Source of the DNA: a virus
Direction: 5' to 3' (one strand)
IMG/VR virus record: IMGVR_UViG_3300030382_001779
Coordinates: 1 to 34,414 of that record
DNA: 34,414 nucleotides
Both the position numbers and the translations under genes were made by a program. Positions 15,901 through 26,041 of the stretch are shown in pieces. The notes below the pieces were generated by a model. The model ran no database searches. It had not been told where the DNA came from and saw nothing but the letters and a program-made list of their open reading frames with translations. How positions within the stretch are numbered: the stretch's first letter is position 1; each line of letters begins with the position of its first letter.

Positions 15901-18900
15901 CAGTATGAGAACCAACACCAACTGGAACAATACCTTCTGCGTATGATATTTGAGCTCTTCTAGAGTGGTGTAATATATCATCTGTTCTCATTAAGTATTC
16001 TGAACCATGTGTTTTTTTCATTACTTCATGCATAGTAATATGTTGAGCAGCTGCAAATCTATTACCTATACCATCAACCTTATTTGATTCTTCAATAGAA
16101 GATACATAGTTTTTAGCCATCTTTCTTGTCATATTACCCATTTCAACTTCTGTATCAAAATATCCCTTAACAGCTTCCATATCATTTGAAAACTCTAATA
16201 CAAATTCTGGAACTCTAGCAACAATAAAAGAAGGATTACTACCACCAGCTTTTATTTCAACAACAGTTCTTACAACTGGGTTTCCTTTTGAATCTTTTAC
16301 ACCAGCTGCAAACTCATTGTCCCACTTACGAACTAATGAATCTTTTCCTTTTCCTAATTCAATCCATGCTTGTTTACCAAAATAATTACTGCCACTATCA
16401 TCTTTTTCACCTTTCCAAACATCAACTATATCATTTAAATATATCCTTGATATTTTTATTTCTTCTCCCATGTAAGGGTTTTTCTTTAAAGCCCAATCAG
16501 CAAATGATACAACATATGTACTTGGTAAGTCTTTATTGCTTCTAATATCTTTACCATACATACTAGAGCCACCAACTTTAGGTATTAATTTTTTCTTTGA
16601 ACTTCTGCCTTTTGGTCTGTTTCCATCCTCATCTAAATTAGCATACCACCAAGCTGGTTTTTCTGAACCAGTAATTCTATTAATCTCTTGGTTTTTTACC
16701 CAAAAACTTTGAGCCATATTGCTTTTCTCTATCGTATCTGGAACAAAATCATATTCACCTAATATATGAGACATAAAAAGATTTCTATCTCCAGTTAATG
16801 TAATCTTCATTAAATCTGAAACTTGGTCTCTGTCAAGCCATCCTTTTGAATCGGACTCTTCTAAGAACTTATAAAATTGCTCATTTCTAAAATCATAAGA
16901 TTCAGTCCAAAAAGCTAAATCATTTGATACTTCTTCTGGGTCTGAAGAGTCTTCTAATTCTGTTCCATCTCTAGATAAACTATCAGCATCAGGATTTCTA
17001 TTTAGCATTGAATCAACTATTCTATCCATAGTTCCAGAATCAATAAGTTCTCTAGATAATCTAGCTCTTTTACGACCTGCTAATCCCATTAATTCAATAA
17101 TGCCTATAGAGGTATTTCTAGTATTAACTTTGTTATCTATTCCAGAATCTTTTTCTCTAGCCCACTTTAATAAAAATTCCCTTACTCTGTCTCTAAGCTC
17201 TGCAGGTATTTTCTTTAAAGCTCTAAACATAGCTTTTACAAAATCTTCTAAAGATATACTATATGCATTTTTTAAATTATCATAAGCACTTTCAAAATGT
17301 TCTTTCGATTTATTATAAGCAGATTCATCCCACAAATTACCAGTTGGAGTTACAGCTCCCTTTTGAGTAATGTTGCTTATTTCATTTAATCCATTTAAAA
17401 TATCATTAGCAGCTTTAGCTATATAATATCTTACTGACTCTCTTTTACCTGCTTCAGACTCCCTACCTGATATTCTTAAAAGCTCTTCTATGTTTTCTCC
17501 ATCATTTACATACTCATGTTCACGAGGAGCTTCTTTATCTGAAAGGTCATTTGGCTTTTCATGGAATCTTGGAACTTTAAAATGTAAATCTTTTGGTAGT
17601 GTAGATATAACAATAGGTTCATCTAATTCTTTATATTTCTTTTCTTCATAAGGAATATTTAAACTATTTAAAACTTTTCTTGTATCTTTCCATATCGGGC
17701 CTATACTAGGAGCATCTCTATAAAGAGATAATGCTTGTTGTTCAGCAGTTTGTACTACTTCACCTTTATTATTTATTATATCTACAAGCGTAGTTTCAAT
17801 CTCTGTCTTATTATTGTAAATAGAATATGTAATAATATCTTGGTCTTTATCAGGAAAATCTCTATAATATCTTTTTAATACCTTATCATGTGGAAGATTA
17901 ATTTTTTCTATTTTACGAAGTTCCTGCAAAAGCATATCATCTGTTTTTAAATGATTGCCAGTTTGTCGCCCATAAATCCTATCAACATATGCTAAATTTC
18001 CACCATCACCAATCTTTTTTAATTCAAATTCTTCATATGTTTTAACTCTATTTGGGTCATTTAATTCAAAATCATTTAGATATAATCTAGAAGTAGAATG
18101 AAATCTGTCTTGACCTTCAAGCCTTGAGTGTGCTTTTGCTCCTGCAAAACCAGCAGTAGAAATTCCTCTATCTTTTGCTTTTAATATATATGTATATACT
18201 TGTTTTTGTCTAAATGTTTTTGCTTCATTTAAAAATCTTTCTGTTTCGACTTTATCTAAACCTGTAAATGACCTAAGTTTATTTATAGATTCAATCATTG
18301 CCCAATCATACTCTAGTAATAGTTTTGAAGTAAATTTATCTTTTAAAAATCCTTTTAATTGCCTGTTTCCTTCATTAACCCACATAGTAACAGCCTGCTC
18401 AATGTTCTTATGGTCTCTTTTAAATAAACTATATCTAGATTCTTTTGCTTTTAGCATTCCTTTTGCAACTTTAATATTATGGTCTAAATTTTGTTTAAGT
18501 TTATGTTTTAAACCAATTTCTTTAGTAACCTTGTTTAATAAACTCCTTCTTTGATTTATTGTATCTCCTTTTTTTATTTTTTCTATCTCTGTAAGACTAC
18601 CTTTCATATATTCTTCAGGTTCATACATTTCTGCTGAATCATATATACCAGTTACTCCTTTCCATTGTTGTGTATCTCTATTAAAAGCTATTTTTCTTAA
18701 ATGTAATTCCATTTGTAGTAATCCACTTAAAAGGGCCCTTGATAGACTTAAATTTTCATTCATTTCTGGGCTAACACTCTTTTTCTGAATAAGCTTTCCA
18801 TCAATTTGCATCCAATCAGATTCTTTAAATTCTATATTTTCTTCAATAGGATATTCACTATCTTTATCATATATATTAACAGATGGTACAACCTCATCTT

Positions 18901-21900
18901 TCTTTTTAAACTGATTTGTATAATTATCATATTTATCTAATTGAGCAATAAGTCTTTTTATTGTTAATGGTTTGATTCCTAATTTAGTTAAGACATTTTT
19001 TACTGCTAATATTCTTTTGTTTTTATCCATTGGTAAAGATATAAGTCCAGTTTCTGGAATTTTATAACCAGCTCCAAATAATAATGTCGAAAAATTTGTG
19101 TCACTACCAGCTAGCCTTCCATATACTGCATAATTTTTTTTCCTCTGCTTTTCTCCTTTATCGCCAGGTAAGGTTCCCCTAGCAAGTTTCTTAGTAAAAT
19201 CTTTCATTCTTCCTTTATACAAGTTGCCATGTTTTGACAAGTATGGAGATAGAGCATCTAATATTTTATCAGCCATAACATCTGGAGCATATTTTCCATC
19301 CCAATAAAGATAATCTGGATGGCTTATAACTTCTTGACCTAGCTTAGCAATATGATAAGGTTTTTCTGCTTCTTGTTTAACTAATCCAGATACTGCCCAT
19401 CTAAGAGATATATCTAATCTTTCAGCGACAGCATTTTTAGTTGCGCTTTTAGTATATTCTCTTAATTCGTCTATTTCTTTTTTATATTTTTCTAACATAT
19501 TTTTAATATTGTAAGACGTTACATCATCACTTACATCATCACCAGTTGCCGGGTCATAAATACCTTCGGAAGAAACAGATTTATATCCCCTACTCTTAAT
19601 AATATTATCAATATCAGAATCACTGAGAGTAGGCCCCCGTTGTCTAGTTTCTATTCCTAAATCAGCAGCTAGGTGTGCCATAGCTTGCCCTGCTACGATA
19701 TCTCCATAAGCCTGAGGTCTCTTAATAAAATTATGCCATAATAAACCTTCGCCAGCAAATTTCATTGATGTTCGTAATCTTGTATCGACAATACCAACGT
19801 ACTGTTGCCATAATTTATAAACAGCCTTAACTGTTGTTGGCATTTTTCCTTCTTCCATTAGCTTTATTTGTTGCTCTGTAAATCCAGATATTTTAGGCTT
19901 CATCTCACCTGATGGCTGTTTACGAAGCATTTTATCAATATCTCTTTGTATTTCATACATTATTGATAATTTAACTGGAGGTATTTGAATTGAACCTTTT
20001 TGAACATCATGTTCAACATAAACAAACCAGCCATATCCATTAATTCTTTGAACTGGAAACCCAGATGGTTTTTTTTCTAAGGTGCTTCCGCTTTCTAGAA
20101 AAAAGTTATGTTGTTGTCCTAAATAAAAATTACCATCAGTAGTCATAATTCTTTCAGAATAAACCTTTTCTACATCTTTACTAACAAATTTATCATAAAG
20201 CGTAGGAAAAGCCATTCCTTCTTTATCAACATTAGATTTTTGAACCCTTACCAAGTAAGAATTAAGAGGAAATTCTAGCTCTATAAAACTTTCAAATTTA
20301 TTTACAAGTTCTTCAGTATCAATTGATTTTTTATCTTCAAATTCGGCATCTTCTATAATATCATTATATAATCTATCAACAGCATACTTTTCATATTTAG
20401 AAAGACCCTTAGTTGGAAATGGTTGTGATAAACTTACCTTATTTCCCATTTTTAATATATTTTCTGAAAACCTATAACTAAATGGAGTATCCATTGCTTG
20501 TTTTAAAACATTTTGACTTATATTTAGTTTTGGTAAAGAACTAGGACTGTTTATTGTAGGTAAATCATTATGAATATTATTAAATATGTTTCTATCTCTT
20601 ATTGTATATTCACGTTGAGGTTTCTTAAATAATTCATCATATGTTTTTACATCTACTTGTGGCGATTCTAATTTACTCATTGAATCTGTATTTAATTCAA
20701 TCAATGACGTAACAAGATTTAAAGTATCAAAATTATCTTTATATATTTTTTCTTCAAAGTCTCTACCTATTCTGCTAAACAAATCAAATACAGTCATTTC
20801 ATCATTTATTGCACTATCAAAGAATGCTCGTATTGCGTTCCAAAATTTCTTTAGTATGTTCTTTATTTTTCCAACAAATGTTTTACTATCAAAATAGAAT
20901 TGAGTAGCTGCATCAGCCATATTCTCTTCTGTTTCTCTAGCATCTTTACCTTTAAATTTTTCTGCTAAAAAAGCATACTCTTCTTCAGTAAGTATTCTAT
21001 TTAAAAACCAATGAATTGGTTCATGTACTGCAGTCTGTTCAGTTGCTTGACCTAATATAAATTGTAAAATACCATCAGCATAAGAACCAATTGCATTAGG
21101 ATTTTCTTTAATTTCATCTACAAGAACAGACTCAATATCTGGAGCATGTGGCCCCATAATATCTTTCATTGCTTTTATTATAGCTTTCTTAGTTGCTATA
21201 GGAGAATCTTTATCATAGCTTTCTCCAACCTCATGAAATCTTTTACGAATTTCCTTCTCTAAATCTGTTGGTTCTTTTTTTGGTTTAACAGGTTTGTCTT
21301 CTTCAATAAACTTTTGAACAGACGCTAACTCACCACGGGCCTCTAGTTCTTTTATAATTTCTGGGTCTTTAAGCATAGTTGATAATTCTTTTTGCATCTT
21401 AACAAATGGAACCATACTTGGTGGTGTTTTTCTTTGAGCTTGTGCTTTCTCTATTGCTTTAGCACCTTTATCAACTTCATCTCTAAGTCTTAAAACTTCT
21501 TCTACTTGCTGAGATAATTTTTTAGGTTTTTTATCAACTTCTGTAGGTTCTTTTTCAGCAGTTGGTTTATACTCACCTCTCTCTTTTAATTCCCTTATGA
21601 TATTTTCTATCATTTTTTGATTATGGAAATATGCTCTTATAGATGGAGCATCAATTGATTCTTTTGTTTCAATTGATTTTTGTCCATCAATAAGTCTTTT
21701 TAATTTATCTTTTAATGCTTGAGTTGGAGCTGTAACAGTAGTGAGCATTTCCTTTTCAGTTCCTATCCCTACACCACTAAATGGTATTTCTTTTTTTATA
21801 CTTTCTACATCGTGACCCTGCTCTTTTGCAACTTTTGTCATCTTTTCGATTCCAGTATCTTCTTTTTCGACAACTGGTTCAGTAACAGTAACACCTGCAT

Positions 21901-24547
21901 CTTCAGCAGATTCTGGAGTTAAAGCAATATCAGTACCAACACTAAAAGCTAATGACTTGCCATCTGGCATTTTCATTAATACTTTATTAGCGCCTTTATC
22001 AAACTTTACTATTTTACCTATTTGACCAACATATTTACCTTTATATCTATCTTTATTAATCACCATAGCAGTAAGACCTTTTGCGCCTTTTTCTAACTTG
22101 CCTTTTTCATCTACTATATTTTCACCTTCTAATTTTGAAAGTGTCTGGTCTGCAAACTCTTTCCAATGTTCTGCTTGTAAGGATTTAGATATTTGTGTTG
22201 GACTTGGTTGTGTAATTTCTTTTTCAACTTCTTTTTCAAATTCCTCTTTTAACATTTCTTCAGAAATATCTAATCGAAGATTTCTACTAAGCCAACCAGA
22301 AGCTTGTTTAGCACTTGGAGATTTACCAAACTCATCTATTAATTGTTGCTCATAATCTTTTGTTAAGTCTGATACATATCCTTTATCTTTTATAGTTAAT
22401 GCTGTTTTTCTATGAGGTGTAGCAATCTTACCAGAACCTCTATCAACTTCATAATCAATAGATATTTTACCTGCTAATACGTCTTCTATTAAATTATCTG
22501 GATTCTTTACTACATCAAGAACATCTTTGTTTATATTGCCAATAGCTCCTTTTAATACACTATTAATTTTATCTCTTTGTTCAGGTTCTAAAGAATCAAC
22601 AAAGTCTTTACCACCTTGTTGTAGTGTAGCTACTAATTTTTCTCCTTGTCTACCAGCCCCAAACTTGTCTAATCTATTAACAAGTGTTTTTAATTTTTTA
22701 TCTTCTATATCTTCTCTAGGAACAGCACCTCTACCTGCTTTTCTAGGACTTAACAACTCAGATACAAATCCTTTCATTGTAGGCTCTTCTGGTCTAAGAA
22801 CAATATCTTCTACTCCTTCTTGAGCTGCTGGTAATTGTCTATATAATGGTTTTCCTGTGTATTCCTTCTTTTTTCCAGCAGCTTCTTCTGCTTCTAACAT
22901 ACTTTTAGTAACAACTTTTACGATAGGTTCTCCCTCTATGATTACACTTCTAAGTCCAACTATTTCTTCAGCTGGTATTTCACCATACTGAGTGACTTCT
23001 TCACCAATCATTCTAGCTTGTGCTAATTTAAATGCACCTTTACCACCATAAGCTGAAGCGCCTCCACCAAGTACACCACCAAACATTATACCACCTAATA
23101 TAGATGAAGCAGCTTCTGCTGGATTATATATATCTAAAAATGTTTCATCTTTATATCCAGATTGAACTGCTACGCTTCCAAGATATTGTGTAACCTCTTG
23201 CAATCCTTCAACAAAGGCTTGTTTACCTGCATTTGCTAAATGAAACTTAGCTCTTGTTTTTGCAGTTCCACCTATTTGTTGAAATATACTTCCTACGTTA
23301 GGGTCATGTAATATCTTTTGATAAATACTTCTATTTAAACTTTTTGCAGTTATTCTAGCAGCTTTTGCAGGCATAGCCATTTTCATATACCTACCAGTTG
23401 GGAGCAATTCTGTTATTCCCATAATAGCTAAATAATTAGAAGTTGCATTTCTAGCTACTTCTTTTGCTAATTCTTCATCTCCCCACTTTTCCATTGCATA
23501 TTCATATGCTTCTTGGTATTCACCAGTAGCTTCTAGTGGAGTCATTAACCCTATAGTAGCAGCTGTTCCAACAAACACACCAACTCCAGGCCCAGCAACC
23601 GCACCAGCCGCAAGACCAAGAGCAGTTCCAGTACCTAAAGCAAGCACAGACGGTACTAACCCAAAAAAAGTATCTAGCCAATATTCATTTGGAACAAAGT
23701 TTTCAAAAAACCCAACAGGTCTTTTACTAATATAATCTTGATAAGCAGCCCATCTAACATCATTTTCTTTTCCTTTAGCCCACTCTTTAGCAAGTTTTCT
23801 AGATTGAGTATGAGCAGTATCGGCATATTCTTTTAAAGCTGATTCTATAGGACTTAGTTTTTTAGACTCTGCTTGCTCATCTGTCATTTGTCTTTCAACA
23901 ATGGGCTTACCAACAAGACCTTCAAATTCCTTATGTGTATATTTTGTATCATAAGAAAAAGGTATAAAAGATTTTAACTTAACATAAGACCTACCATCTT
24001 GTACAAAATCATCAGCTAATTCTGGTAATTTTTCTAACCACCTACCTAAGTCTTGTATCTCATCAATCTTATCTTCATCTGTTAAATAACCAGAATCAAT
24101 CCATTTTTTCTGGTCATTATAATAATCAGTAAAATTACTAAATAAATTATCAAATTCTTTTTTATCATAAATATCTTTAGGGTAAAACCCACTAGCTAAA
24201 GAAGATTTAGTATCTTCCCAACCCTCTGGAGCTCTTGAAAGTGGGTCTATAGCTCCATAATAAGCTCTTTCTGATAGACTTGGAGGAATATTTTTTTCGT
24301 AATCAGGTTGATGTTCTAAAGACTCTACAGATAACTGAGGGTAAGCCTCAATAATATTATTTATTCTATGTTCTATAGATGATAATTCATCAATAGATAG
24401 CTCACTAGCTATTTGGTCTGGGTATGGTCTTGTAAGATTTCCATCATCATCTTGCCATCTTAAATCATATATACCAGAAGCAGCCCATAAATCTGGAAGG
24501 TCTCTCCTCCATCGTTCAGCTAATAATAAATAAGGTAATGGTTCCAT
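12959..24547 (-). CDS. giant virion protein with zincin motif and candidate double-psi-barrel RNA polymerase (3862 aa)
   Basis: This gene fills a third of the window. Visible parts, in order: hydrophobic glycine/alanine-rich segments at about 292-335 and 478-500; a KOW-like segment (about 828-872, KGKYVGQIGKIVKF); a K/E-rich linker; an HEPIH zinc-protease motif (1175-1179) with candidate third ligand E1207/E1208 (EENMADA); a long unassigned middle. The RNA-polymerase-like region has SDGAS (D2917), VKSVVWF (K2949), GRHP (3256-3259), FHP (H3286-P3287), QADQDGD (catalytic Asp triad D3297, D3299, D3301) and AVDHVK (3462-3467). In the YonO, crAss-like and RNAi-RdRp class, the DxDGD triad binds catalytic Mg. 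No T7/N4-type polymerase motifs are seen. The chain sits in the tail/ejection operon, so a packaged, injected polymerase is inferred. The SD is weak (CGAGAG). Confidence 0.7.
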   Translation of the reverse strand: MEPLPYLLLAERWRRDLPDLWAASGIYDLRWQDDDGNLTRPYPDQIASELSIDELSSIEHRINNIIEAYPQLSVESLEHQPDYEKNIPPSLSERAYYGAIDPLSRAPEGWEDTKSSLASGFYPKDIYDKKEFDNLFSNFTDYYNDQKKWIDSGYLTDEDKIDEIQDLGRWLEKLPELADDFVQDGRSYVKLKSFIPFSYDTKYTHKEFEGLVGKPIVERQMTDEQAESKKLSPIESALKEYADTAHTQSRKLAKEWAKGKENDVRWAAYQDYISKRPVGFFENFVPNEYWLDTFFGLVPSVLALGTGTALGLAAGAVAGPGVGVFVGTAATIGLMTPLEATGEYQEAYEYAMEKWGDEELAKEVARNATSNYLAIMGITELLPTGRYMKMAMPAKAARITAKSLNRSIYQKILHDPNVGSIFQQIGGTAKTRAKFHLANAGKQAFVEGLQEVTQYLGSVAVQSGYKDETFLDIYNPAEAASSILGGIMFGGVLGGGASAYGGKGAFKLAQARMIGEEVTQYGEIPAEEIVGLRSVIIEGEPIVKVVTKSMLEAEEAAGKKKEYTGKPLYRQLPAAQEGVEDIVLRPEEPTMKGFVSELLSPRKAGRGAVPREDIEDKKLKTLVNRLDKFGAGRQGEKLVATLQQGGKDFVDSLEPEQRDKINSVLKGAIGNINKDVLDVVKNPDNLIEDVLAGKISIDYEVDRGSGKIATPHRKTALTIKDKGYVSDLTKDYEQQLIDEFGKSPSAKQASGWLSRNLRLDISEEMLKEEFEKEVEKEITQPSPTQISKSLQAEHWKEFADQTLSKLEGENIVDEKGKLEKGAKGLTAMVINKDRYKGKYVGQIGKIVKFDKGANKVLMKMPDGKSLAFSVGTDIALTPESAEDAGVTVTEPVVEKEDTGIEKMTKVAKEQGHDVESIKKEIPFSGVGIGTEKEMLTTVTAPTQALKDKLKRLIDGQKSIETKESIDAPSIRAYFHNQKMIENIIRELKERGEYKPTAEKEPTEVDKKPKKLSQQVEEVLRLRDEVDKGAKAIEKAQAQRKTPPSMVPFVKMQKELSTMLKDPEIIKELEARGELASVQKFIEEDKPVKPKKEPTDLEKEIRKRFHEVGESYDKDSPIATKKAIIKAMKDIMGPHAPDIESVLVDEIKENPNAIGSYADGILQFILGQATEQTAVHEPIHWFLNRILTEEEYAFLAEKFKGKDARETEENMADAATQFYFDSKTFVGKIKNILKKFWNAIRAFFDSAINDEMTVFDLFSRIGRDFEEKIYKDNFDTLNLVTSLIELNTDSMSKLESPQVDVKTYDELFKKPQREYTIRDRNIFNNIHNDLPTINSPSSLPKLNISQNVLKQAMDTPFSYRFSENILKMGNKVSLSQPFPTKGLSKYEKYAVDRLYNDIIEDAEFEDKKSIDTEELVNKFESFIELEFPLNSYLVRVQKSNVDKEGMAFPTLYDKFVSKDVEKVYSERIMTTDGNFYLGQQHNFFLESGSTLEKKPSGFPVQRINGYGWFVYVEHDVQKGSIQIPPVKLSIMYEIQRDIDKMLRKQPSGEMKPKISGFTEQQIKLMEEGKMPTTVKAVYKLWQQYVGIVDTRLRTSMKFAGEGLLWHNFIKRPQAYGDIVAGQAMAHLAADLGIETRQRGPTLSDSDIDNIIKSRGYKSVSSEGIYDPATGDDVSDDVTSYNIKNMLEKYKKEIDELREYTKSATKNAVAERLDISLRWAVSGLVKQEAEKPYHIAKLGQEVISHPDYLYWDGKYAPDVMADKILDALSPYLSKHGNLYKGRMKDFTKKLARGTLPGDKGEKQRKKNYAVYGRLAGSDTNFSTLLFGAGYKIPETGLISLPMDKNKRILAVKNVLTKLGIKPLTIKRLIAQLDKYDNYTNQFKKKDEVVPSVNIYDKDSEYPIEENIEFKESDWMQIDGKLIQKKSVSPEMNENLSLSRALLSGLLQMELHLRKIAFNRDTQQWKGVTGIYDSAEMYEPEEYMKGSLTEIEKIKKGDTINQRRSLLNKVTKEIGLKHKLKQNLDHNIKVAKGMLKAKESRYSLFKRDHKNIEQAVTMWVNEGNRQLKGFLKDKFTSKLLLEYDWAMIESINKLRSFTGLDKVETERFLNEAKTFRQKQVYTYILKAKDRGISTAGFAGAKAHSRLEGQDRFHSTSRLYLNDFELNDPNRVKTYEEFELKKIGDGGNLAYVDRIYGRQTGNHLKTDDMLLQELRKIEKINLPHDKVLKRYYRDFPDKDQDIITYSIYNNKTEIETTLVDIINNKGEVVQTAEQQALSLYRDAPSIGPIWKDTRKVLNSLNIPYEEKKYKELDEPIVISTLPKDLHFKVPRFHEKPNDLSDKEAPREHEYVNDGENIEELLRISGRESEAGKRESVRYYIAKAANDILNGLNEISNITQKGAVTPTGNLWDESAYNKSKEHFESAYDNLKNAYSISLEDFVKAMFRALKKIPAELRDRVREFLLKWAREKDSGIDNKVNTRNTSIGIIELMGLAGRKRARLSRELIDSGTMDRIVDSMLNRNPDADSLSRDGTELEDSSDPEEVSNDLAFWTESYDFRNEQFYKFLEESDSKGWLDRDQVSDLMKITLTGDRNLFMSHILGEYDFVPDTIEKSNMAQSFWVKNQEINRITGSEKPAWWYANLDEDGNRPKGRSSKKKLIPKVGGSSMYGKDIRSNKDLPSTYVVSFADWALKKNPYMGEEIKISRIYLNDIVDVWKGEKDDSGSNYFGKQAWIELGKGKDSLVRKWDNEFAAGVKDSKGNPVVRTVVEIKAGGSNPSFIVARVPEFVLEFSNDMEAVKGYFDTEVEMGNMTRKMAKNYVSSIEESNKVDGIGNRFAAAQHITMHEVMKKTHGSEYLMRTDDILHHSRRAQISYAEGIVPVGVGSHTVKIIDQSKAFIVTPDGRTEPMVEYIAGLAGRSRSDGASLVETEHLDSVAKSLGREPIQGGLPLREVKSVVWFNSSENSFSKDNYPSKIFRGSEIWEGVHYLALKHNDFVIDEGLKFVDGDGNVLAYSVKENNHIRIYDGDDNRITRLSTLDEAKEPDGGSGSFKLDGRVATDVLTLPEESLRVIKMPNQRPKNSAAFPFSWLSKLYESEFEPLRLDIEKRLLNIARANVQAMYDARKNPEVMASLFGQMKSDNTVFMKEVDALIEPIPGELIGDGYMHPHLIKGHIEPVKNKLIGQNAYGGRRRGFGNYPVIKSDIDGTKVSSYDGVAISEDDATMVNFVRQKLNLDRGLRGAELQKAFKESIRGRRPVYILAGRHPAYNISSVAQVKVENIVPAGHGNVVWFHPDMVSGPLQADQDGDNSFLHVMYFGEGFSDETVPRLMEQVKDTFKEKEAYSRIEIFKKKDRNLKVNSKSDMYKASQMIGTGINAQGVSTNAVTFFEDMHYKDFKATIGGQTIVARNPHEDMVVMDYAILNDDVSQEYLNDLNLGKLVNKDGKKWVSGDKYLMTTPSKELGLILQGAVDHVKELLLHDWKYGGYDFLIPKMFVQDTGAPIGQKQSRTIARLLRKELTYGGLRHGRDPDSRRSKSIESMFDDSQKMYDLSQMLGKARGTEIAKRANNRRVKNGENSRMVRETLPIEKLEFNNKLTTLEKLIAIPHEITVKYQKENPKDIVYGHPWGYAPNRIVNGITATQKELLAMQKTEQLWYPENEKWKPKKREAIAFINQLATEFYGIARRKEIFDEVMSESLTSASYPYADEIIDLVQKWYNEGDKKRKIKAFKDLDEQQQAYATLKFLRGTEPQMKQIRKGVQVRATKIVKTMVRVSERIAEEKSEKQKEHLRKSYKELRDDLDKLTTVTTINKQPRLRNIEAILPRQLMHPGVWSEFINRFGPNLRKASDKAVKLRMRRELGINELITKDCP

Positions 24548-24601
24548 AAAATAACTCTCGTATATACATTTACTACTGAGTATTTAAATTGTTTAAAAAA
24601 A

Positions 24602-26041
24602 TTAAGGAGTTCCCCCTAAGTGTGAAGAAATTTGAGCATTAAATTTACCTATACCAGAAGATGTTTTATATTCTCTATTCCATCCCCACAAATCGTGCAT
24701 TTCCATAGATGTTTTTTCAAGTTCAAGAAGAAAATCCATATAAGAAAGAACTAATTTTTTTGCATTTTTTTGCTTATCTCCTGAACCTGGAAAATTTAAC
24801 TTACCAATATTGTTTCTAGTAATTTTTGCATTATCTTTCCAATATCCTAAAAATTCTTCTATATCATCTAATAATAAATCTCCTTGAGGGCCAACAGGGC
24901 TTCCAGCATTAGTCCATAATTCAATTCTTTCTTGTATTTCCTTAAATGCATCAATGTGAGGTTTATCAAGTCCACTCATCCATGTATTAGTATGAGTAAG
25001 TACTTTAGCAACATTAGACAATGCATAGTTTCTAATAAGTTTTAATCTTTTTGAATCAACGCCAGTTGCACTAATATTTAATGTTTTTTGTAAATCAGGT
25101 ACAAGTCCTTGTTTTATTATAACATTATCAAGATAAAAATCAGAAGGTTCTCCTTGAGGAACTCTATAATTAGTAGAAAGTTGCCATAATTGTTGGTCTA
25201 AATTACCAACAGAGGCTTTCATCAAATCTTTCTTTTGTCTTAGCTCTTCTGATGTTGCAACTCCCCACTCATTTAATGCTGAATTATGTAAAGTTAATCC
25301 CCTATTAAGTAGTTTTGTATTAACATCTTGACCCTGTATTGATAGTTGTAATAAATCAACAGCTTGTTTTGCTTTCATATAACTTTCTTCATTAGGATAA
25401 GCATCTCTTGATAATTGAATACCCGGCACATCAACTGGGTCACCTTTATCATCTACAGCTCCTCCATTATCATCTAAATCTTTTAATATACCAAGAACAG
25501 ATAACCTATTATTTAATTCAGTCTCTTGGTTAGTTATATCCTTTACCATTCTACTATTAAAGTATGGTTCATACTCATTAAGATTATCAAGCATATCATT
25601 TAATAAATCCAATCCCCCACCTTCATAACCGGGAGTATTTTCTATAGCATTCATATTGTCTTCCATACTATTAATTAAATCTCTAGCCTCTCCTTGCTTT
25701 TTTCTAGTTAATAACCATGGTTCCATAGAAGCTATACTAGCGTTTATATAATTAGCTCTGATAGTATCACCAGATGCTAGTTGACTATCTCTTTCTACTG
25801 TTAAACTTTTAATTAATTCTTCTATTGGTTCTGGTTCTAAATAATGTTGTGATGAAGAAGCTATAGCGCTATACATTGTAGTATCCGCTCTTAATTGATT
25901 CATTTCTTCTTGTTGCATGCCTCTTAAATAAGCATTAGCTAACGTAGGAACAATTTTCTCAAGTATATTCCAGCCACCTCCGACAGAAGGCATTTGAGCT
26001 TCATAAATTTTTGGTAAAGGTATTCCTTCGTATGATGCCAT
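24602..26041 (-). CDS. helical putative internal-virion protein (479 aa)
   Basis: SD AAGGAC lies 9 bases before the ATG, which overlaps the previous gene's stop. The protein is soluble-looking, nearly all helical and acidic, with repeated Leu/Asp/Asn-rich helices (LDLLNDMLDNLNEYEPY and similar) and Trp-rich patches near the end (HDLWGWNREY). No enzyme motif is seen. The N-terminal third (EKIVPTLANAYLRGMQQEE) is like that of many phage ejection proteins. Its position between the low-complexity 307-residue protein and the giant suggests an internal core or ejection protein. A 54-base AT-rich spacer separates it from the giant gene. Confidence 0.55.
   Translation of the reverse strand: MASYEGIPLPKIYEAQMPSVGGGWNILEKIVPTLANAYLRGMQQEEMNQLRADTTMYSAIASSSQHYLEPEPIEELIKSLTVERDSQLASGDTIRANYINASIASMEPWLLTRKKQGEARDLINSMEDNMNAIENTPGYEGGGLDLLNDMLDNLNEYEPYFNSRMVKDITNQETELNNRLSVLGILKDLDDNGGAVDDKGDPVDVPGIQLSRDAYPNEESYMKAKQAVDLLQLSIQGQDVNTKLLNRGLTLHNSALNEWGVATSEELRQKKDLMKASVGNLDQQLWQLSTNYRVPQGEPSDFYLDNVIIKQGLVPDLQKTLNISATGVDSKRLKLIRNYALSNVAKVLTHTNTWMSGLDKPHIDAFKEIQERIELWTNAGSPVGPQGDLLLDDIEEFLGYWKDNAKITRNNIGKLNFPGSGDKQKNAKKLVLSYMDFLLELEKTSMEMHDLWGWNREYKTSSGIGKFNAQISSHLGGTP

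Noticed and set aside
12959-24547. N4-type (T7-like single-subunit) virion RNA polymerase as the identity of the giant
   Set aside because: Size is similar, but I see none of the T7-family palm/finger motifs, while the DxDGD context points to the double-psi-barrel class.
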